Shown: positions 17,890-27,205, numbered from the stretch's first letter. The stretch: DNA of 64,000 nucleotides from Clostridia bacterium (GCA_017472695.1 JAFUOQ010000016.1:117257-181256); one strand, 5' to 3'. Notes: a model not told the origin generated them from the sequence alone. A program made the numbers and translations.

Positions 17890-18381
17890 TTAGTTTATAT
17901 TATTGTTTTTCCATTTTCTGATTTTATTGATGTTCGAGGAACTTAAACACCAAATTATGTATTTCTTATTGTCTACTGTTTTTATGGTCACTTTATTTGA
18001 AGAGCCACTTCTACCGTGTACTAATTTAGAATGTATGGATTTAATGTGATTTTTGTATATTGAACTAATACCAGCCCATATAAGCCAGTTTTCCGAAAGA
18101 TACAATGTCGTTTCTAAATGAATAACATTATAGTCATCAAATTGAACTCCATATTGCTGTTCTTGCATTTTTATCATTTTCTTGAAACGTATAGTGGATA
18201 AAGATGCTATTGCAACACATATAGCTGCAAATACAAAAGGGGCAAATGCAATTAAGGTATCTTCGGGAATGACATCATATATCAGTGATACGATAAACAA
18301 AGGTATGAATGCAATACTTGCACAGAATAAAGCTAACAAACAGTTACGTTTGGTATAGATATGTATGTATTTGTCTATCAT
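17890..18381 (-). CDS. Hypothetical two-TM membrane protein
   Basis: 163 residues, not recognised. Two hydrophobic segments lie at about residues 13-35 and 42-63, then a positively charged turn (RFKKMIKMQ) and a soluble C-terminal part of about 90 residues ending in KIRKWKNNN. The layout (two helices and a small beta-rich domain) is like PH-domain or sensor-type small membrane proteins, but no motif settles it. No close neighbour on the same strand within 190 bases. Confidence 0.6.
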   Translation of the reverse strand: MIDKYIHIYTKRNCLLALFCASIAFIPLFIVSLIYDVIPEDTLIAFAPFVFAAICVAIASLSTIRFKKMIKMQEQQYGVQFDDYNVIHLETTLYLSENWLIWAGISSIYKNHIKSIHSKLVHGRSGSSNKVTIKTVDNKKYIIWCLSSSNINKIRKWKNNNIN

Positions 18382-18469
18382 GAATATTCCTTTCTTTTTA
18401 TCGCCAGTTTCGCATTTGTATTACAAATGCTTCGGGCAAAGCCCATACCCCTAAAGCTGTACGAACGCT

Positions 18470-18612
18470 TCAATAGGCTCCCTCCGGGAGGGAGCTGTCA
18501 CCGAAGGTGACTGAGGGAGAGTGCGCTACAATAAAGTTAGCACAAACCTAAAGTCACGCAGGCTCCTTCCACCGCTAACGCGGTCCCCCTCCCTCTCGGA
18601 GGGAGGCTTTTA
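18470..18612. repeat. GC-rich interspersed palindromic element
   Basis: The block has CTCCCTCCGGGAGGGAG at its left end, TCACCGAAGGTGA next to it, and CCTCCCTCTCGGAGGGAGG at its right end, so it can fold into several strong hairpins. Base composition is far more GC-rich than its surroundings. Elements with this CTCCCTCCGGGAGGGAGCTGTCACC pattern are scattered through many gut Clostridia genomes. It overlaps the 3' end of the DUF559 gene. Confidence 0.75.
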
Positions 18613-18952
18613 CGGTGGCATCGATATACTCGCAGACACCATGAAAGTTTGTGTTGATCTGTCGGTTTGTAAACCGTATGAGCTTCAGATCATACCCTTC
18701 AAGTATTTCTGTGCGGAATTCATCCTTTTGCCTGCCTTCTTCGGTATAATGCTGCGCCCCATCAATTTCTATTATCAGTTTTGCTTTGTGGCAGTAAAAA
18801 TCTGCAATAAAATTGTCTATGGCTTTTTGCCTTTGAAATCTGATTTCATATTTTGATAGGAAATCGTACCACAAATGATTTTCCTGCGGTGTTGCATTTT
18901 TACGAAGATTTTTTGCAAGAGTAATATTCTTTTCGTTGTAATCAAGCGACAT
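18575..18952 (-). CDS. DUF559 endonuclease-like protein
   Basis: 125 residues. The motif series NLRKNATPQENHLWYDFL, RFQRQKAIDNFIADFYC and KLIIEIDGAQHY matches DUF559, a family related to very-short-patch repair nucleases; D and E-x-D residues in the FIADF and IIEIDG strands are the predicted catalytic site. It is a typical free-standing gene. The ATG at 18950-18952 has a GGAGGA site. The last seven residues (LREGGGPR end) come from the GC-rich repeat element, so the native C-terminus may have been replaced. Cellular role unknown. Confidence 0.85.
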   Translation of the reverse strand: MSLDYNEKNITLAKNLRKNATPQENHLWYDFLSKYEIRFQRQKAIDNFIADFYCHKAKLIIEIDGAQHYTEEGRQKDEFRTEILEGYDLKLIRFTNRQINTNFHGVCEYIDATVKASLREGGGPR

Positions 18953-19063
18953 ACTTACTCCTCCAAAGTTTTATCGTTTTCATTATAACACAATTCGGCA
19001 GAGAAATAATGTGCCTGCTAATTCTCCGCTAAGAATGCAGAGAGAACGGTATCTCTTTTTATT

Positions 19064-20770
19064 TTATTTGTTTTTAAGCTTGTCAATCTCCTGTTGGTTT
19101 TGTCCCATTTTTACAAAGAAATAAATAGAAGCCGGCCAAAAGAAGAAAAGTAATACAACAGCTGCTATCAGGTTGTTTGTTCTTTCCTTTTCAAGCTCTG
19201 CAATTCTTGTGGCATTTGATGCTTTTTTAGACTTTGGATCAACCTCTTGCTCCTCAATTCCAACTAAAAAGCCATTGGACATAAATAAATCCTTAAAATC
19301 AATTGCCTCGCGGAGTGACATATCCTCCTTAATTGTAGGATTTTTACCTGCCACAACATCCCAAGCCTCGTTCCAGCTTTTGGCTGTATGTTGCTTTATA
19401 AAATCTCTGCATTTATATTTTTGATTAGCATAGGAAACAAGGTTGACCTTATATTCTCTATATTTCGGAGTACCTGCGAGATTCCTTTCAACCACGCTAT
19501 CCTCTATTTTTACATAGCAATCGCCCTTTGAAAATGTTTGATTTATGTAAAGAGCCTCGTTTTCATAAACGCCCTTGATTGTTAAAATTTTTTTGCCGTC
19601 AACATAATCGCACGCCTTGTACCAATCCATTCCAAGCTTATCTCTTAAAAGATTGATGCTCTTGGTTCTGTTTTTTCCAAAGGCAATAAACTTAACATCA
19701 TAAAGTCTTTCGTGCTCAAAAGGTGCTTCTGGCTCGCGCTCTGGCTCGCTTTCCTCTTCTATTACAGGCTCGGCAACCACATAGTCATCACCGGAGGGCT
19801 GTGCTTGTATATATGGTCTTGCATTGCTTGGGGCATATGCTTCTTGATTTGAGTAAGCTTCTCTTTCGGGTCTTTCATAGCCAATAATCTTTTTGATTCC
19901 TCTTACAAGATCAGGCATAAAGCCAAGCTTGTTCATATCAAGCGCTTGCAAATGAGAAAATTCCTGTGGCAGATCGTAAGGGTCCATATCGCGATATGCA
20001 GGGATAAGCGTCTTTCTCTCTCCATTTTTCATAAGAGTCAAAAATCTCGACCACTCGTTTTTCACCCATACAGCGTTGAAGTATTCGGCACGTGTGCCTA
20101 TAACAACCATAACCTTTGAGCTGTTTAATGCAGAAAATATATATGGCTCATACGCAGTTCCTAGCTTATCCTCAAGTGTAATTCTTGAAAAGAACACCTT
20201 AAAGCCCTCTCGAGTCAGCTCGTGATAAAGCTCTGTTGCATAAACGGAATCATGTGTTCTTCTGCCATCCTTGTCTGTTTCCTTATAACAAATAAAAACA
20301 TCAAAGGGCTCCTCTTTGCGAGAAATATCTAGTATATTTTTTTGAATATCATTTATGATTTTTGCTTCCTGCTCATAAATGATTTTTTGGGAAATATCTG
20401 CGTATTTTATTGCAGATTTGTAGTTATCATCATCAAAAATTGATGTAAACTGTGTGCGATTAACTGTAGGAATTCTTTTGCGAGTTTTAGGGTCCTCTAC
20501 ATACTCAATTCCGTACTTGCAAAGCACTATCGACCAATAGCTTTCAGCGTCATAAGGGTTCTCGTTAAGAATCTGCTCATAAATTGCCATCGCCTTATCA
20601 AACTCATCATTTCTACGATAATGATTTGCACGGTCGTATAGGCGCTCAAGCTTTTCGTCGCTTATAGTTGGAATTGTTTGATTGCTTCCACAATAATCGC
20701 ATATTATGGTTTTTGAATTGTCGGGAAGCTCCAGTGAGGCTCCACACATTTTACATTTAAAAATTGCCAT
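19064..20770 (-). CDS. Tail-anchored TIR-domain protein with zinc ribbon and L7/L12-like domains
   Basis: 568 residues. Order: zinc ribbon (CKMCG...CDYCG, residues 6-28); TPR-like helices (about 38-150); TIR domain (about 155-295) starting FDVFICYKETD, with the WVKNEW segment placing Glu239 where TIR NADases have their catalytic glutamate; a Pro/Glu-rich linker; two domains resembling the C-terminal fold of ribosomal protein L7/L12 (about 357-422 and 440-506); a helix and one membrane segment at 533-553. So it should be a cytoplasmic protein anchored by its C-terminus. It is the last gene of an operon with an SPFH protein and a 4-TM protein. NAD cleavage in response to membrane stress or phage is an inference; signalling without catalysis is possible. 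Confidence 0.82.
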   Translation of the reverse strand: MAIFKCKMCGASLELPDNSKTIICDYCGSNQTIPTISDEKLERLYDRANHYRRNDEFDKAMAIYEQILNENPYDAESYWSIVLCKYGIEYVEDPKTRKRIPTVNRTQFTSIFDDDNYKSAIKYADISQKIIYEQEAKIINDIQKNILDISRKEEPFDVFICYKETDKDGRRTHDSVYATELYHELTREGFKVFFSRITLEDKLGTAYEPYIFSALNSSKVMVVIGTRAEYFNAVWVKNEWSRFLTLMKNGERKTLIPAYRDMDPYDLPQEFSHLQALDMNKLGFMPDLVRGIKKIIGYERPEREAYSNQEAYAPSNARPYIQAQPSGDDYVVAEPVIEEESEPEREPEAPFEHERLYDVKFIAFGKNRTKSINLLRDKLGMDWYKACDYVDGKKILTIKGVYENEALYINQTFSKGDCYVKIEDSVVERNLAGTPKYREYKVNLVSYANQKYKCRDFIKQHTAKSWNEAWDVVAGKNPTIKEDMSLREAIDFKDLFMSNGFLVGIEEQEVDPKSKKASNATRIAELEKERTNNLIAAVVLLFFFWPASIYFFVKMGQNQQEIDKLKNK

Positions 20771-20788
20771 TGAAGTCTCCTCTGGTGC

Positions 20789-21493
20789 TTACTTTAAAAT
20801 CTTGCATTTGGTGTTTCTTTCGGTTATGTAAGTGAGCAAGACCTTTGCATTTGCTTCTGCTGTCTCTGCATTTCCTTCATTAACCGACTCGGAAAATTCA
20901 TTGAATTTAGCAGTAATTTTGTCTTCAACCGCCATAAGGGCATCGTCAGACATTGGGTCACTATATCTTACAGCCTCATAAACCTTTTTGGTAAGTGGCG
21001 CTAGCTCCTCGCTTGAAGCTGTGTTTATCATAAGCGCTTCAGCATCAGCTGTAAGCATTTTTATAAACATTGTCTTAACCTTGATTTTTTTGTCAATTGC
21101 TTCAACTGCGTCAATTGCAACAGCTGCCTTTAAAACAGCGATAATATTTACTGCGAGTATAATTGCACAAATGATAATTCCAAGCCAGTCTGGAACCGGA
21201 ATAATTGCAACACACACAACAGATGCAATAAACATAATTGCTATTGCAGCTACAGTTATTGGAATAAGTGAAATGTTATAAAATAGCTTCTTTGCACTAT
21301 CAGCCTTGAATACAAAGTATGCACAAGCGAGCTGACCGATAAACATAAGTGTAATAAGCACGTATGATACCCAGAACATAGCTCCGAACTTGCTCTCGCC
21401 ATTGATTTCATTTGGTGTTATAAATGTAATTAGGTTGAAAAGTGCTAATACAACCACCCAACCTGCTGTATAAATTCCAAAGGTCTTTTTCAT
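20789..21493 (-). CDS. Four-TM membrane protein of the SPFH-TIR operon
   Basis: 234 residues, not recognised. Hydrophobic segments lie at about 8-25, 39-61, 72-95 and 99-122, followed by a soluble alpha-helical C-terminal half of about 110 residues (Glu/Lys-rich, no cysteines until the last few residues). It has a ribosome site AGGTGAT before the ATG. It lies 15 bases after the SPFH gene and 18 before the TIR gene, so the three are almost certainly co-transcribed. A role as membrane partner or scaffold of the other two is an inference. Confidence 0.7.
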   Translation of the reverse strand: MKKTFGIYTAGWVVVLALFNLITFITPNEINGESKFGAMFWVSYVLITLMFIGQLACAYFVFKADSAKKLFYNISLIPITVAAIAIMFIASVVCVAIIPVPDWLGIIICAIILAVNIIAVLKAAVAIDAVEAIDKKIKVKTMFIKMLTADAEALMINTASSEELAPLTKKVYEAVRYSDPMSDDALMAVEDKITAKFNEFSESVNEGNAETAEANAKVLLTYITERNTKCKILK

Positions 21494-21508
21494 TTTTTAT
21501 CACCTCGC

Positions 21509-22885
21509 TCAAGCTTTCTCGCCACATTCTTGGCAGAATTTTGCGTTATTTGGTATTTCAGCGCCACATTTTGCGCACTTGCGAATCAATGAAGCTCCAC
21601 ATTCTTGACAGAATCTGCCCTTTGCAGTTTTATTGCCGCAGCTTGGGCATAAAATTTCATTGTCATTAAGCTTTTCAACTCTCGCACCGCATTCTTGACA
21701 GAATTTTGCAGTAGCTGAAACTGTTGCACCACATTTTGCACAAGCCTGTGCTTCCTCGGAAGGTGTAAAGCCCTTAAACATATCGCTCATTTGTGAGCCA
21801 ACCTGTCCAGCAGCAGCGAGACCAACGCCTAGGCTAACGAAGTCACTTGTGACTCCGCCACCACCATTCGCACCCATATTGCCAATGCCCTCGGCATAAG
21901 CCTTTTGAACATCTGCTTGGAGCACATCCTTTTGATTATAGCCCTTCGCCTTCATAACCTCTGCCTCTGCAAAGCCCTCCATTTTAGCGGCTTGTGCTTT
22001 AGCTTGAGCATCAATAAGCTCTCTTTCAGCAACGCGTCTTGCAATTTCAGTTTCAGTTGCTTGCTCCTCTAGAACTACCTTTCTTTGAGCGGCAGTAACA
22101 GTTGCATCAGCCTCTGCCCTTGCAGTTTTGATTTTAGCCTCTGCCTCAACCATTTTTGTTTGAAGCTCGATAGTATGTAGCTCGCGTAGGCGCTTAAAGT
22201 TAGGGTCGCCCTCCGGGAGATTGATTGTTGAAACATAGAATTGAGGGATTGTAATGCCATATTCCTCAAAGCCGGGAGCAATTTTCTTGCGCAAAATTTC
22301 CGATAACTCGTCAAGCTTTTCGTCAATTTCAAGCAAATTAATATTCTGTTCCTTTATCACGCTAGCGAGATTTGTCTTAACCTCGGTAACAACCATTGCA
22401 CGGAATGCATTTTGAATGGACTTTGTAAAGCCTTGTCTGCCTTCCTCCCAAGCGATTCCTCTCATTGTACCTACTAATTTAACAAGTAGCTTTCTGGAAT
22501 CTGTAACAGTTAAATTGAGCTCGCCTGACGCGCCAATGCCAAGAGGAATACCCAAGGTTGGCTCAATAAAGCGAACAAGCTCGGGAGTACCCCATTTAAT
22601 TCCCATTTGAACTGTTTTATTTATAAAATAAACCTCACAATGGAATGGAGTTTTTCCACCTGTTGCCTTTTTAAGCTCTTTTCCAATCAAAGGAATATTT
22701 TGTGTTTCAAGAGTGTATCTGCCTGGTCCAAACAAATCAAGTGCTTGACCATTCATAAAAAATATAGCCTCTTGAGATTCATGAACGATGAGCTGTGTTA
22801 AGCTATTAAAATCCTCACAAGGGTGCTTCCAAATAAAAGTGCTATTGTCGCCCTCATACTTAATAATTCCTGCTATTTGTGCCAA
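21509..22885 (-). CDS. SPFH/band-7 protein with three C-terminal zinc ribbons (YdjI-like)
   Basis: 458 residues. The first 290 residues form an SPFH domain of the virion-core/YdjI type, with a long charged helix at about 225-320 (EAEAKIKTARAEADATV...). After a Gly-rich hinge come three double-Cys zinc ribbons: CAKCG..CQECG (about 382-400), CPSCG..CQECG (413-430) and CAKCG..CQECG (437-455). Such proteins assemble on membranes as scaffolds. The start is a TTG at 22883-22885, with AAGGGA ahead of it; no better start fits the conserved N-terminus. First gene of the operon with the 4-TM and TIR proteins; promoter at 22943-22971. Confidence 0.85.
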   Translation of the reverse strand: MAQIAGIIKYEGDNSTFIWKHPCEDFNSLTQLIVHESQEAIFFMNGQALDLFGPGRYTLETQNIPLIGKELKKATGGKTPFHCEVYFINKTVQMGIKWGTPELVRFIEPTLGIPLGIGASGELNLTVTDSRKLLVKLVGTMRGIAWEEGRQGFTKSIQNAFRAMVVTEVKTNLASVIKEQNINLLEIDEKLDELSEILRKKIAPGFEEYGITIPQFYVSTINLPEGDPNFKRLRELHTIELQTKMVEAEAKIKTARAEADATVTAAQRKVVLEEQATETEIARRVAERELIDAQAKAQAAKMEGFAEAEVMKAKGYNQKDVLQADVQKAYAEGIGNMGANGGGGVTSDFVSLGVGLAAAGQVGSQMSDMFKGFTPSEEAQACAKCGATVSATAKFCQECGARVEKLNDNEILCPSCGNKTAKGRFCQECGASLIRKCAKCGAEIPNNAKFCQECGEKA

Positions 22886-22942
22886 AATTTTCCCTTCTTT
22901 CTTTAGTGCATTTTTTGAAATGTCACATATTTATACATAATA

Positions 22943-22971
22943 ATTATAACACGATATGTTGATATTGTCAA
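22943..22971 (-). promoter_or_regulatory. Promoter of the SPFH-TIR operon
   Basis: On the minus strand: TTGACA at 22966-22971, 17-base spacer, TATAAT at 22943-22948, both perfect. Transcription begins near 22936, about 50 bases before the TTG start. Such a consensus promoter suggests constant expression rather than tight induction. Confidence 0.88.
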
Positions 22972-22985
22972 TAAGACAGTAATTA

Positions 22986-23013
22986 AAAAAGAGTGCACAT
23001 TAAACGTGCACTC
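22986..23013 (-). terminator. Terminator of ddh
   Basis: On the minus strand GAGTGCAC (23006-23013) pairs with GTGCACTC (22991-22998), followed by TTTTTT. It lies ten bases beyond the ddh stop. Confidence 0.88.
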
Positions 23014-23022
23014 ATATATTGC

Positions 23023-24006
23023 TTATAGTAGGTTTTTGCGAAGCTCATCGCCACTCTTTGGTGAAAGATAAGCTGGCGCAATATCAAATACAGTCTTACA
23101 GCCTGTCACTCCCTCTTTGCTTAGCCTATATGCTGCGCGAGCATATGCAACTATTACAGATGCAGTAAACTCTGGGTTTGAATCAAGTGTTACTTTGTAT
23201 TCGATTATATGCTTGTTTTCTAAATTTTCGCCGGTTTTTCCACTACGGATAACTGTGCCACCGTGAGGAATGCCTGCGTGATTCTTTATAAACTCCTCCT
23301 CGGAAATAAAGTTAACGGTTGTATCGTAGTCCGCGAAGTAGTTTGGCATTGTTTTTATTTCGTTTTCAATTCTTGCTAGGTCTGCGCCCTCTTCAGCCAC
23401 AACATAGCACTCTCTTGTGTGCTTTTCTCTTGTTGTCAGCGTTGGATTTTCTCCATTTCTCACTGCGTTTAGGGCTTTTTCAACAGGTACAGTATATTGC
23501 TTTGCATTCTTTACTCCCTCTATTCTACGGATAGCATCAGAGTGCCCTTGGCTAACTCCCTTACCCCAGAAGGTATAATCATTGCCATCAACTAAAATGC
23601 AATTAGCCATTAATCTATTGAGTGAAAACATACCGGGATCCCAGCCAACAGAAATAAGTCCTACCTTGCCACCTTCCTTGCAGGCTTTATCAACGTTTTC
23701 AAAATGCTCTGGAATTTTGGCGTGAGTATCAAAGCTATCAACAACGTTGAAATATTTGGCGAGATATGGGGTTTGCACTGGCAAATCGGTTGCACTGCCA
23801 CCACATAGCACCATAACATCTATCTCATTTATCATTTTTAAAGCATCATCAACATGGTAAACTGCAACGCCCTGGTCGACCAATTTAACATCTTTAGGGT
23901 TTCGTCTTGTAAAAACAGCAACAAGCTCCATATCGCTATTTTGCTTTATTGCAAGCTCTACTCCTCTGCCCAAGTTACCATATCCATATATACCTATTCT
24001 TATCAC
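23023..24006 (-). CDS. ddh: meso-Diaminopimelate D-dehydrogenase
   Basis: 327 residues from a GTG at 24004-24006 preceded by AGGGGTG; a longer upstream frame exists, but this start matches the family's N-terminus (VIRIGIYGYGNLGRGVELAI, dinucleotide motif GYGNLG). Also seen: VMLCGGSATDLPVQTP, SVGWDPGMFSLNR and the substrate loop FWGKGVSQGHSDAIRRIEGV. The enzyme makes meso-diaminopimelate from tetrahydrodipicolinate, ammonia and NADPH in one step, for lysine and peptidoglycan. It has its own promoter (24036-24064) and terminator. Confidence 0.95.
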   Translation of the reverse strand: MIRIGIYGYGNLGRGVELAIKQNSDMELVAVFTRRNPKDVKLVDQGVAVYHVDDALKMINEIDVMVLCGGSATDLPVQTPYLAKYFNVVDSFDTHAKIPEHFENVDKACKEGGKVGLISVGWDPGMFSLNRLMANCILVDGNDYTFWGKGVSQGHSDAIRRIEGVKNAKQYTVPVEKALNAVRNGENPTLTTREKHTRECYVVAEEGADLARIENEIKTMPNYFADYDTTVNFISEEEFIKNHAGIPHGGTVIRSGKTGENLENKHIIEYKVTLDSNPEFTASVIVAYARAAYRLSKEGVTGCKTVFDIAPAYLSPKSGDELRKNLL

Positions 24007-24035
24007 AAAATCACCCCTTGCTAAAAATATAATTA

Positions 24036-24064
24036 ATTTTAGCATATCGTACAAAAAATTTCAA
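24036..24064 (-). promoter_or_regulatory. Probable promoter of ddh
   Basis: On the minus strand: TTGAAA at 24059-24064, 17-base spacer, TAAAAT at 24036-24041. The leader to the GTG start at 24006 is about 25 bases. Confidence 0.68.
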
Positions 24065-24108
24065 TATTTTTAGAAATTTTTCTAGAGGGTGTGTTAACAA
24101 TTTATATA

Positions 24109-24137
24109 TTGACAATATTAATATAAAATGGTATACT
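24109..24137 (+). promoter_or_regulatory. Promoter of the pflBA operon
   Basis: TTGACA at 24109-24114, 17-base spacer, TATACT at 24132-24137. The leader before pflB is about 105 bases and holds a perfect palindrome and a stable hairpin, so control after initiation is likely. Confidence 0.85.
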
Positions 24138-24151
24138 GTATTCAAGAGCAC

Positions 24152-24177
24152 CTTTAATATGAATATTCATATTAAAG
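24152..24177. promoter_or_regulatory. Perfect 26-bp palindrome, operator candidate for pflBA
   Basis: Each half is CTTTAATATGAAT; the two halves are exact inverted copies with no spacer. It begins about 15 bases after the -10 box of the pflBA promoter, where a bound repressor would block elongation or escape. It does not match the Rex consensus (TTGTTAAnnnnTTAACAA); the regulator is unknown. A transcript hairpin role is also possible. Confidence 0.65.
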
Positions 24178-24206
24178 TTGCTTATATTTTTCTGCAATGG
24201 TGAGTG

Positions 24207-24231
24207 CCACAATGGGTTCGAGCCATTGTGG
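24207..24231 (+). promoter_or_regulatory. Leader hairpin just upstream of the pflB ribosome site
   Basis: CCACAATGG (24207-24215) pairs with CCATTGTGG (24223-24231) around a seven-base loop; AGGAGG follows at 24235-24240. An upstream CAATGG (24195-24200) could pair with the same right arm, so two alternative folds compete. This may protect the mRNA or tune access to the ribosome site. Confidence 0.6.
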
Positions 24232-24248
24232 TATAGGAGGTAAAAAAC

Positions 24249-26477
24249 ATGACAAACGCATGGAACGGCTTTGTTGGCGGGGCTTGGGAAAAAGAAATCA
24301 ACGTCCGCGATTTTATTCAACAGAACTACACCCCATACGATGGGGATGAAGGTTTTTTAGAGGGCGCAACACCTGCAACTCTTGAGCTTTGGAAAAGCGT
24401 TAGCGACCTAAAAAAGCAAGAGATTGAAAACGGCGGTGTTTTAGATATGGACACCGATATCATTTCTACAATCACATCTCATGGTCCCGGTTACATCGAA
24501 AAGGATAAGGAGCAAATAGTGGGCTTGCAAACGGACAAGCCTTTGAAGCGTGCACTTCAACCATATGGTGGTATCAGAATTGCGATGCAGGCTTGCTCAA
24601 AGAATGGATATGAGGTTGACCCTGAGCTCGTAGAATTTTTCACCGAGCACAGAAAAACACACAACGCAGGTGTATTCGATGTTTATACACCTGAAATGAG
24701 AAAATGTCGTTCAAGCCACATTATTACAGGCTTGCCAGATGGCTACGGCAGAGGCAGAATTATAGGCGACTATCGCCGTGTTGCTCTCTATGGTATTGAC
24801 CGTCTTATTGAAAATAAGGAATATCAAAAAAGTAGCACGAGAACCACTATGCGCTCCGATGTTATAAGAGAGCGCGAGGAGCTCTCCGAGCAAATAAAGG
24901 CTCTTAATATGCTCAAAAAGCTCGGTACAATTTATGGCTGTGATATTTCAAAGCCAGCAAGCACATTAAAGGAAGCAACACAATGGTTATACTTTGCTTA
25001 TCTTGCGGCTGTTAAGGAGCAAAATGGCGCTGCAATGAGCTTGGGTAGAACCTCTACCTTCCTCGATATTTACGCTGAAAGAGATATCAAAAATGGTGTA
25101 ATTACAGAAAAGGAAGCACAGGAAATTGTTGACCACTTCATTATGAAGCTCCGTATGGTTTGCTTTGCTAGAACTCCTGATTATAATGCAATTTTTGCTG
25201 GTGACCCAACTTGGGTTACTGAATCCATAGGTGGTGTTGGCATTGACGGCCGCCATATGGTAACAAAGATGTCCTTTAGATATCTTAACACTCTAAATAA
25301 TCTAGGTGCTGCACCAGAGCCTAACCTGACAGTTCTTTGGTCAACTAACTTACCTGAAAATTTCAAAAATTACTGTGCTAAAATTTCAATAAAGCACCAC
25401 GCCGTTCAGTATGAAAACGACGACCTCATGCGTCCTTTACACGGCGATGATTACGCTATTGCTTGTTGCGTTTCTTCTATGAGAATTGGTAAGGAAATGC
25501 AATTCTTTGGTGCAAGAGCTAACCTTGCCAAATGCCTACTCTACGCTATCAACGGTGGAAGAGATGAAATTACCGGTGAGCAGGTTGGTCCAGAATATCG
25601 CGCTGTTGAGGGTGAATACCTTGATTATGACGATGTTATGTCTAAATTCAAGGCTATGATGACTTGGCTCTCAAAGGTTTATGTTAACGCGCTTAATATA
25701 ATTCACTATATGCACGATAAGTATTCTTACGAAAGACTCCAAATGGCGCTTCATGATAGACAAGTTAAGCGTTGGTTTGCAACAGGTATTGCGGGCTTCT
25801 CCGTTGTTGCTGACTCGCTATCCGCTATTAAGTATGCCAAGGTTAGAGTTGTAAGAGATGAGCGCGGTATTATCACTGATTATATCACCGAAGGTGATTT
25901 CCCTAAATATGGTAATGACGATGACAGAGTTGACTCTATAGCTAAGGAGATTTTACACACCTTTGTTAAGCTACTACGTCAAAACTACACATATCGCGAT
26001 GGTATCATAACAACATCACTTTTAACTATCACATCAAATGTATCTTATGGTAAGAATACAGGCTCTACCCCCGACGGCAGAAAGCAGGGTGAAGCGTTTG
26101 CACCTGGTGCTAACCCAATGCATGGCAGAGATACAAATGGTGCTGTTGCATCACTTGCTTCTGTTGCAAAAATCCCATTTATGGATTCTCAAGATGGTAT
26201 TTCTAATACCTTTACAATAGTTCCGTCCGCACTTGGCAAAACCGAGGACGAGCAAACACGTAATCTTGTTGCTTTGCTTGACGGATACACAAAAAAGGGT
26301 GGCTTCCACCTCAATGTTAACGTGTTTGATAAGGAATTGCTCCTTGATGCACAAAAGCATCCGGAGCTATATCCACAGCTCACAATCCGTGTTTCCGGCT
26401 ATGCGGTTAACTTTATCAAGCTTACAAAGGAACAACAGGACGAGGTTATTTCAAGAACCTTCCACTCTCGCATATAA
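24249..26477 (+). CDS. pflB: Formate C-acetyltransferase (pyruvate formate-lyase)
   Basis: 742 residues, full length. It splits pyruvate and CoA into acetyl-CoA and formate in anaerobic cytoplasm. The catalytic pair Cys406-Cys407 ([10 protein letters not shown]) and the glycyl-radical site Gly717 (RVSGYAVNF near the C-terminus) are both present. The sequence around [36 protein letters not shown] is typical of true PFL rather than of choline or glycerol lyases. ATG has an AGGAGG site. The activase follows two bases after the stop, so both are in one operon. Confidence 0.97.
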   Translation: MTNAWNGFVGGAWEKEINVRDFIQQNYTPYDGDEGFLEGATPATLELWKSVSDLKKQEIENGGVLDMDTDIISTITSHGPGYIEKDKEQIVGLQTDKPLKRALQPYGGIRIAMQACSKNGYEVDPELVEFFTEHRKTHNAGVFDVYTPEMRKCRSSHIITGLPDGYGRGRIIGDYRRVALYGIDRLIENKEYQKSSTRTTMRSDVIREREELSEQIKALNMLKKLGTIYGCDISKPASTLKEATQWLYFAYLAAVKEQNGAAMSLGRTSTFLDIYAERDIKNGVITEKEAQEIVDHFIMKLRMVCFARTPDYNAIFAGDPTWVTESIGGVGIDGRHMVTKMSFRYLNTLNNLGAAPEPNLTVLWSTNLPENFKNYCAKISIKHHAVQYENDDLMRPLHGDDYAIACCVSSMRIGKEMQFFGARANLAKCLLYAINGGRDEITGEQVGPEYRAVEGEYLDYDDVMSKFKAMMTWLSKVYVNALNIIHYMHDKYSYERLQMALHDRQVKRWFATGIAGFSVVADSLSAIKYAKVRVVRDERGIITDYITEGDFPKYGNDDDRVDSIAKEILHTFVKLLRQNYTYRDGIITTSLLTITSNVSYGKNTGSTPDGRKQGEAFAPGANPMHGRDTNGAVASLASVAKIPFMDSQDGISNTFTIVPSALGKTEDEQTRNLVALLDGYTKKGGFHLNVNVFDKELLLDAQKHPELYPQLTIRVSGYAVNFIKLTKEQQDEVISRTFHSRI

Positions 26478-26479
26478 CT

Positions 26480-27205
26480 ATGAAGGGATATATTCATTCC
26501 TTCGAAACCTTTGGCACAGTTGATGGGCCCGGGGTTAGATTTGTTGTCTTTTTACAAGGCTGTACTATGCGTTGTCTTTACTGCCATAACCCCGACTCGT
26601 GGTGTGGCGGTGGGACACCCTATGAAGCTTGCGATGTGCTTGAAAAAATGACACGAAATATTGCATTTTATAAAACAGGCGGACTTACTGTTAGTGGTGG
26701 CGAGCCACTTTTACAGCTTGATTTTTTGATAGAGCTTTTCTCTCTTGCCAAGGTGCAAAATATACATACATGCCTTGATACCTCTGGTATTACCTTTGAC
26801 AAGAATGATAAGGCTTTGGTTGGGAAATTTGACCAATTACTTTCTCTTTGCGACCTTGTTATGCTTGATATTAAGCATATTGACAAGGACGAGCATATTA
26901 AGCTGACTGGTCATTCAAACGAGCACGTTTTGAATTTTGCAATGTATTTAAATGAAAAGAAAATCCCTATGCGTGTACGCCATGTTATTGTGCCAGAAAT
27001 AACCTATAAAGAGGAATATTTGCGCGCACTGGGTGCTTTTTTGAAGGGCTTTTCCAATATCGAAAAAATCGAGGTTCTCCCCTTTCATAAAATGGGTGAG
27101 GTTAAATATGAACAGCTTGGTATTGAGTGTAAATTAAAGGACACTCCACAGCTTTCAGATATTGAGGTAAAAAAGGCTTACGAAATAATAAAAAGCGCTA
27201 TGTAA
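26480..27205 (+). CDS. pflA: Pyruvate formate-lyase activating enzyme
   Basis: 241 residues. The radical-SAM motif CTMRCLYC (CxxxCxxC, residues 29-36) follows GPGVRFVVFLQG, the normal start of a PFL activase. SGGEPLLQ is the S-adenosylmethionine-binding strand. It places the glycyl radical on Gly717 of PflB using a 4Fe-4S cluster and S-adenosylmethionine. It lacks the extra ferredoxin domain of activases for other glycyl-radical enzymes, as expected for PflA. It starts two bases after pflB. Confidence 0.96.
   Translation: MKGYIHSFETFGTVDGPGVRFVVFLQGCTMRCLYCHNPDSWCGGGTPYEACDVLEKMTRNIAFYKTGGLTVSGGEPLLQLDFLIELFSLAKVQNIHTCLDTSGITFDKNDKALVGKFDQLLSLCDLVMLDIKHIDKDEHIKLTGHSNEHVLNFAMYLNEKKIPMRVRHVIVPEITYKEEYLRALGAFLKGFSNIEKIEVLPFHKMGEVKYEQLGIECKLKDTPQLSDIEVKKAYEIIKSAM

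Noticed and set aside
24007-24054. ATG start 16 codons upstream for ddh
   Set aside because: The extra residues do not belong to the family, the predicted -10 box lies in this stretch, and the GTG at 24006 has an AGGGG site.
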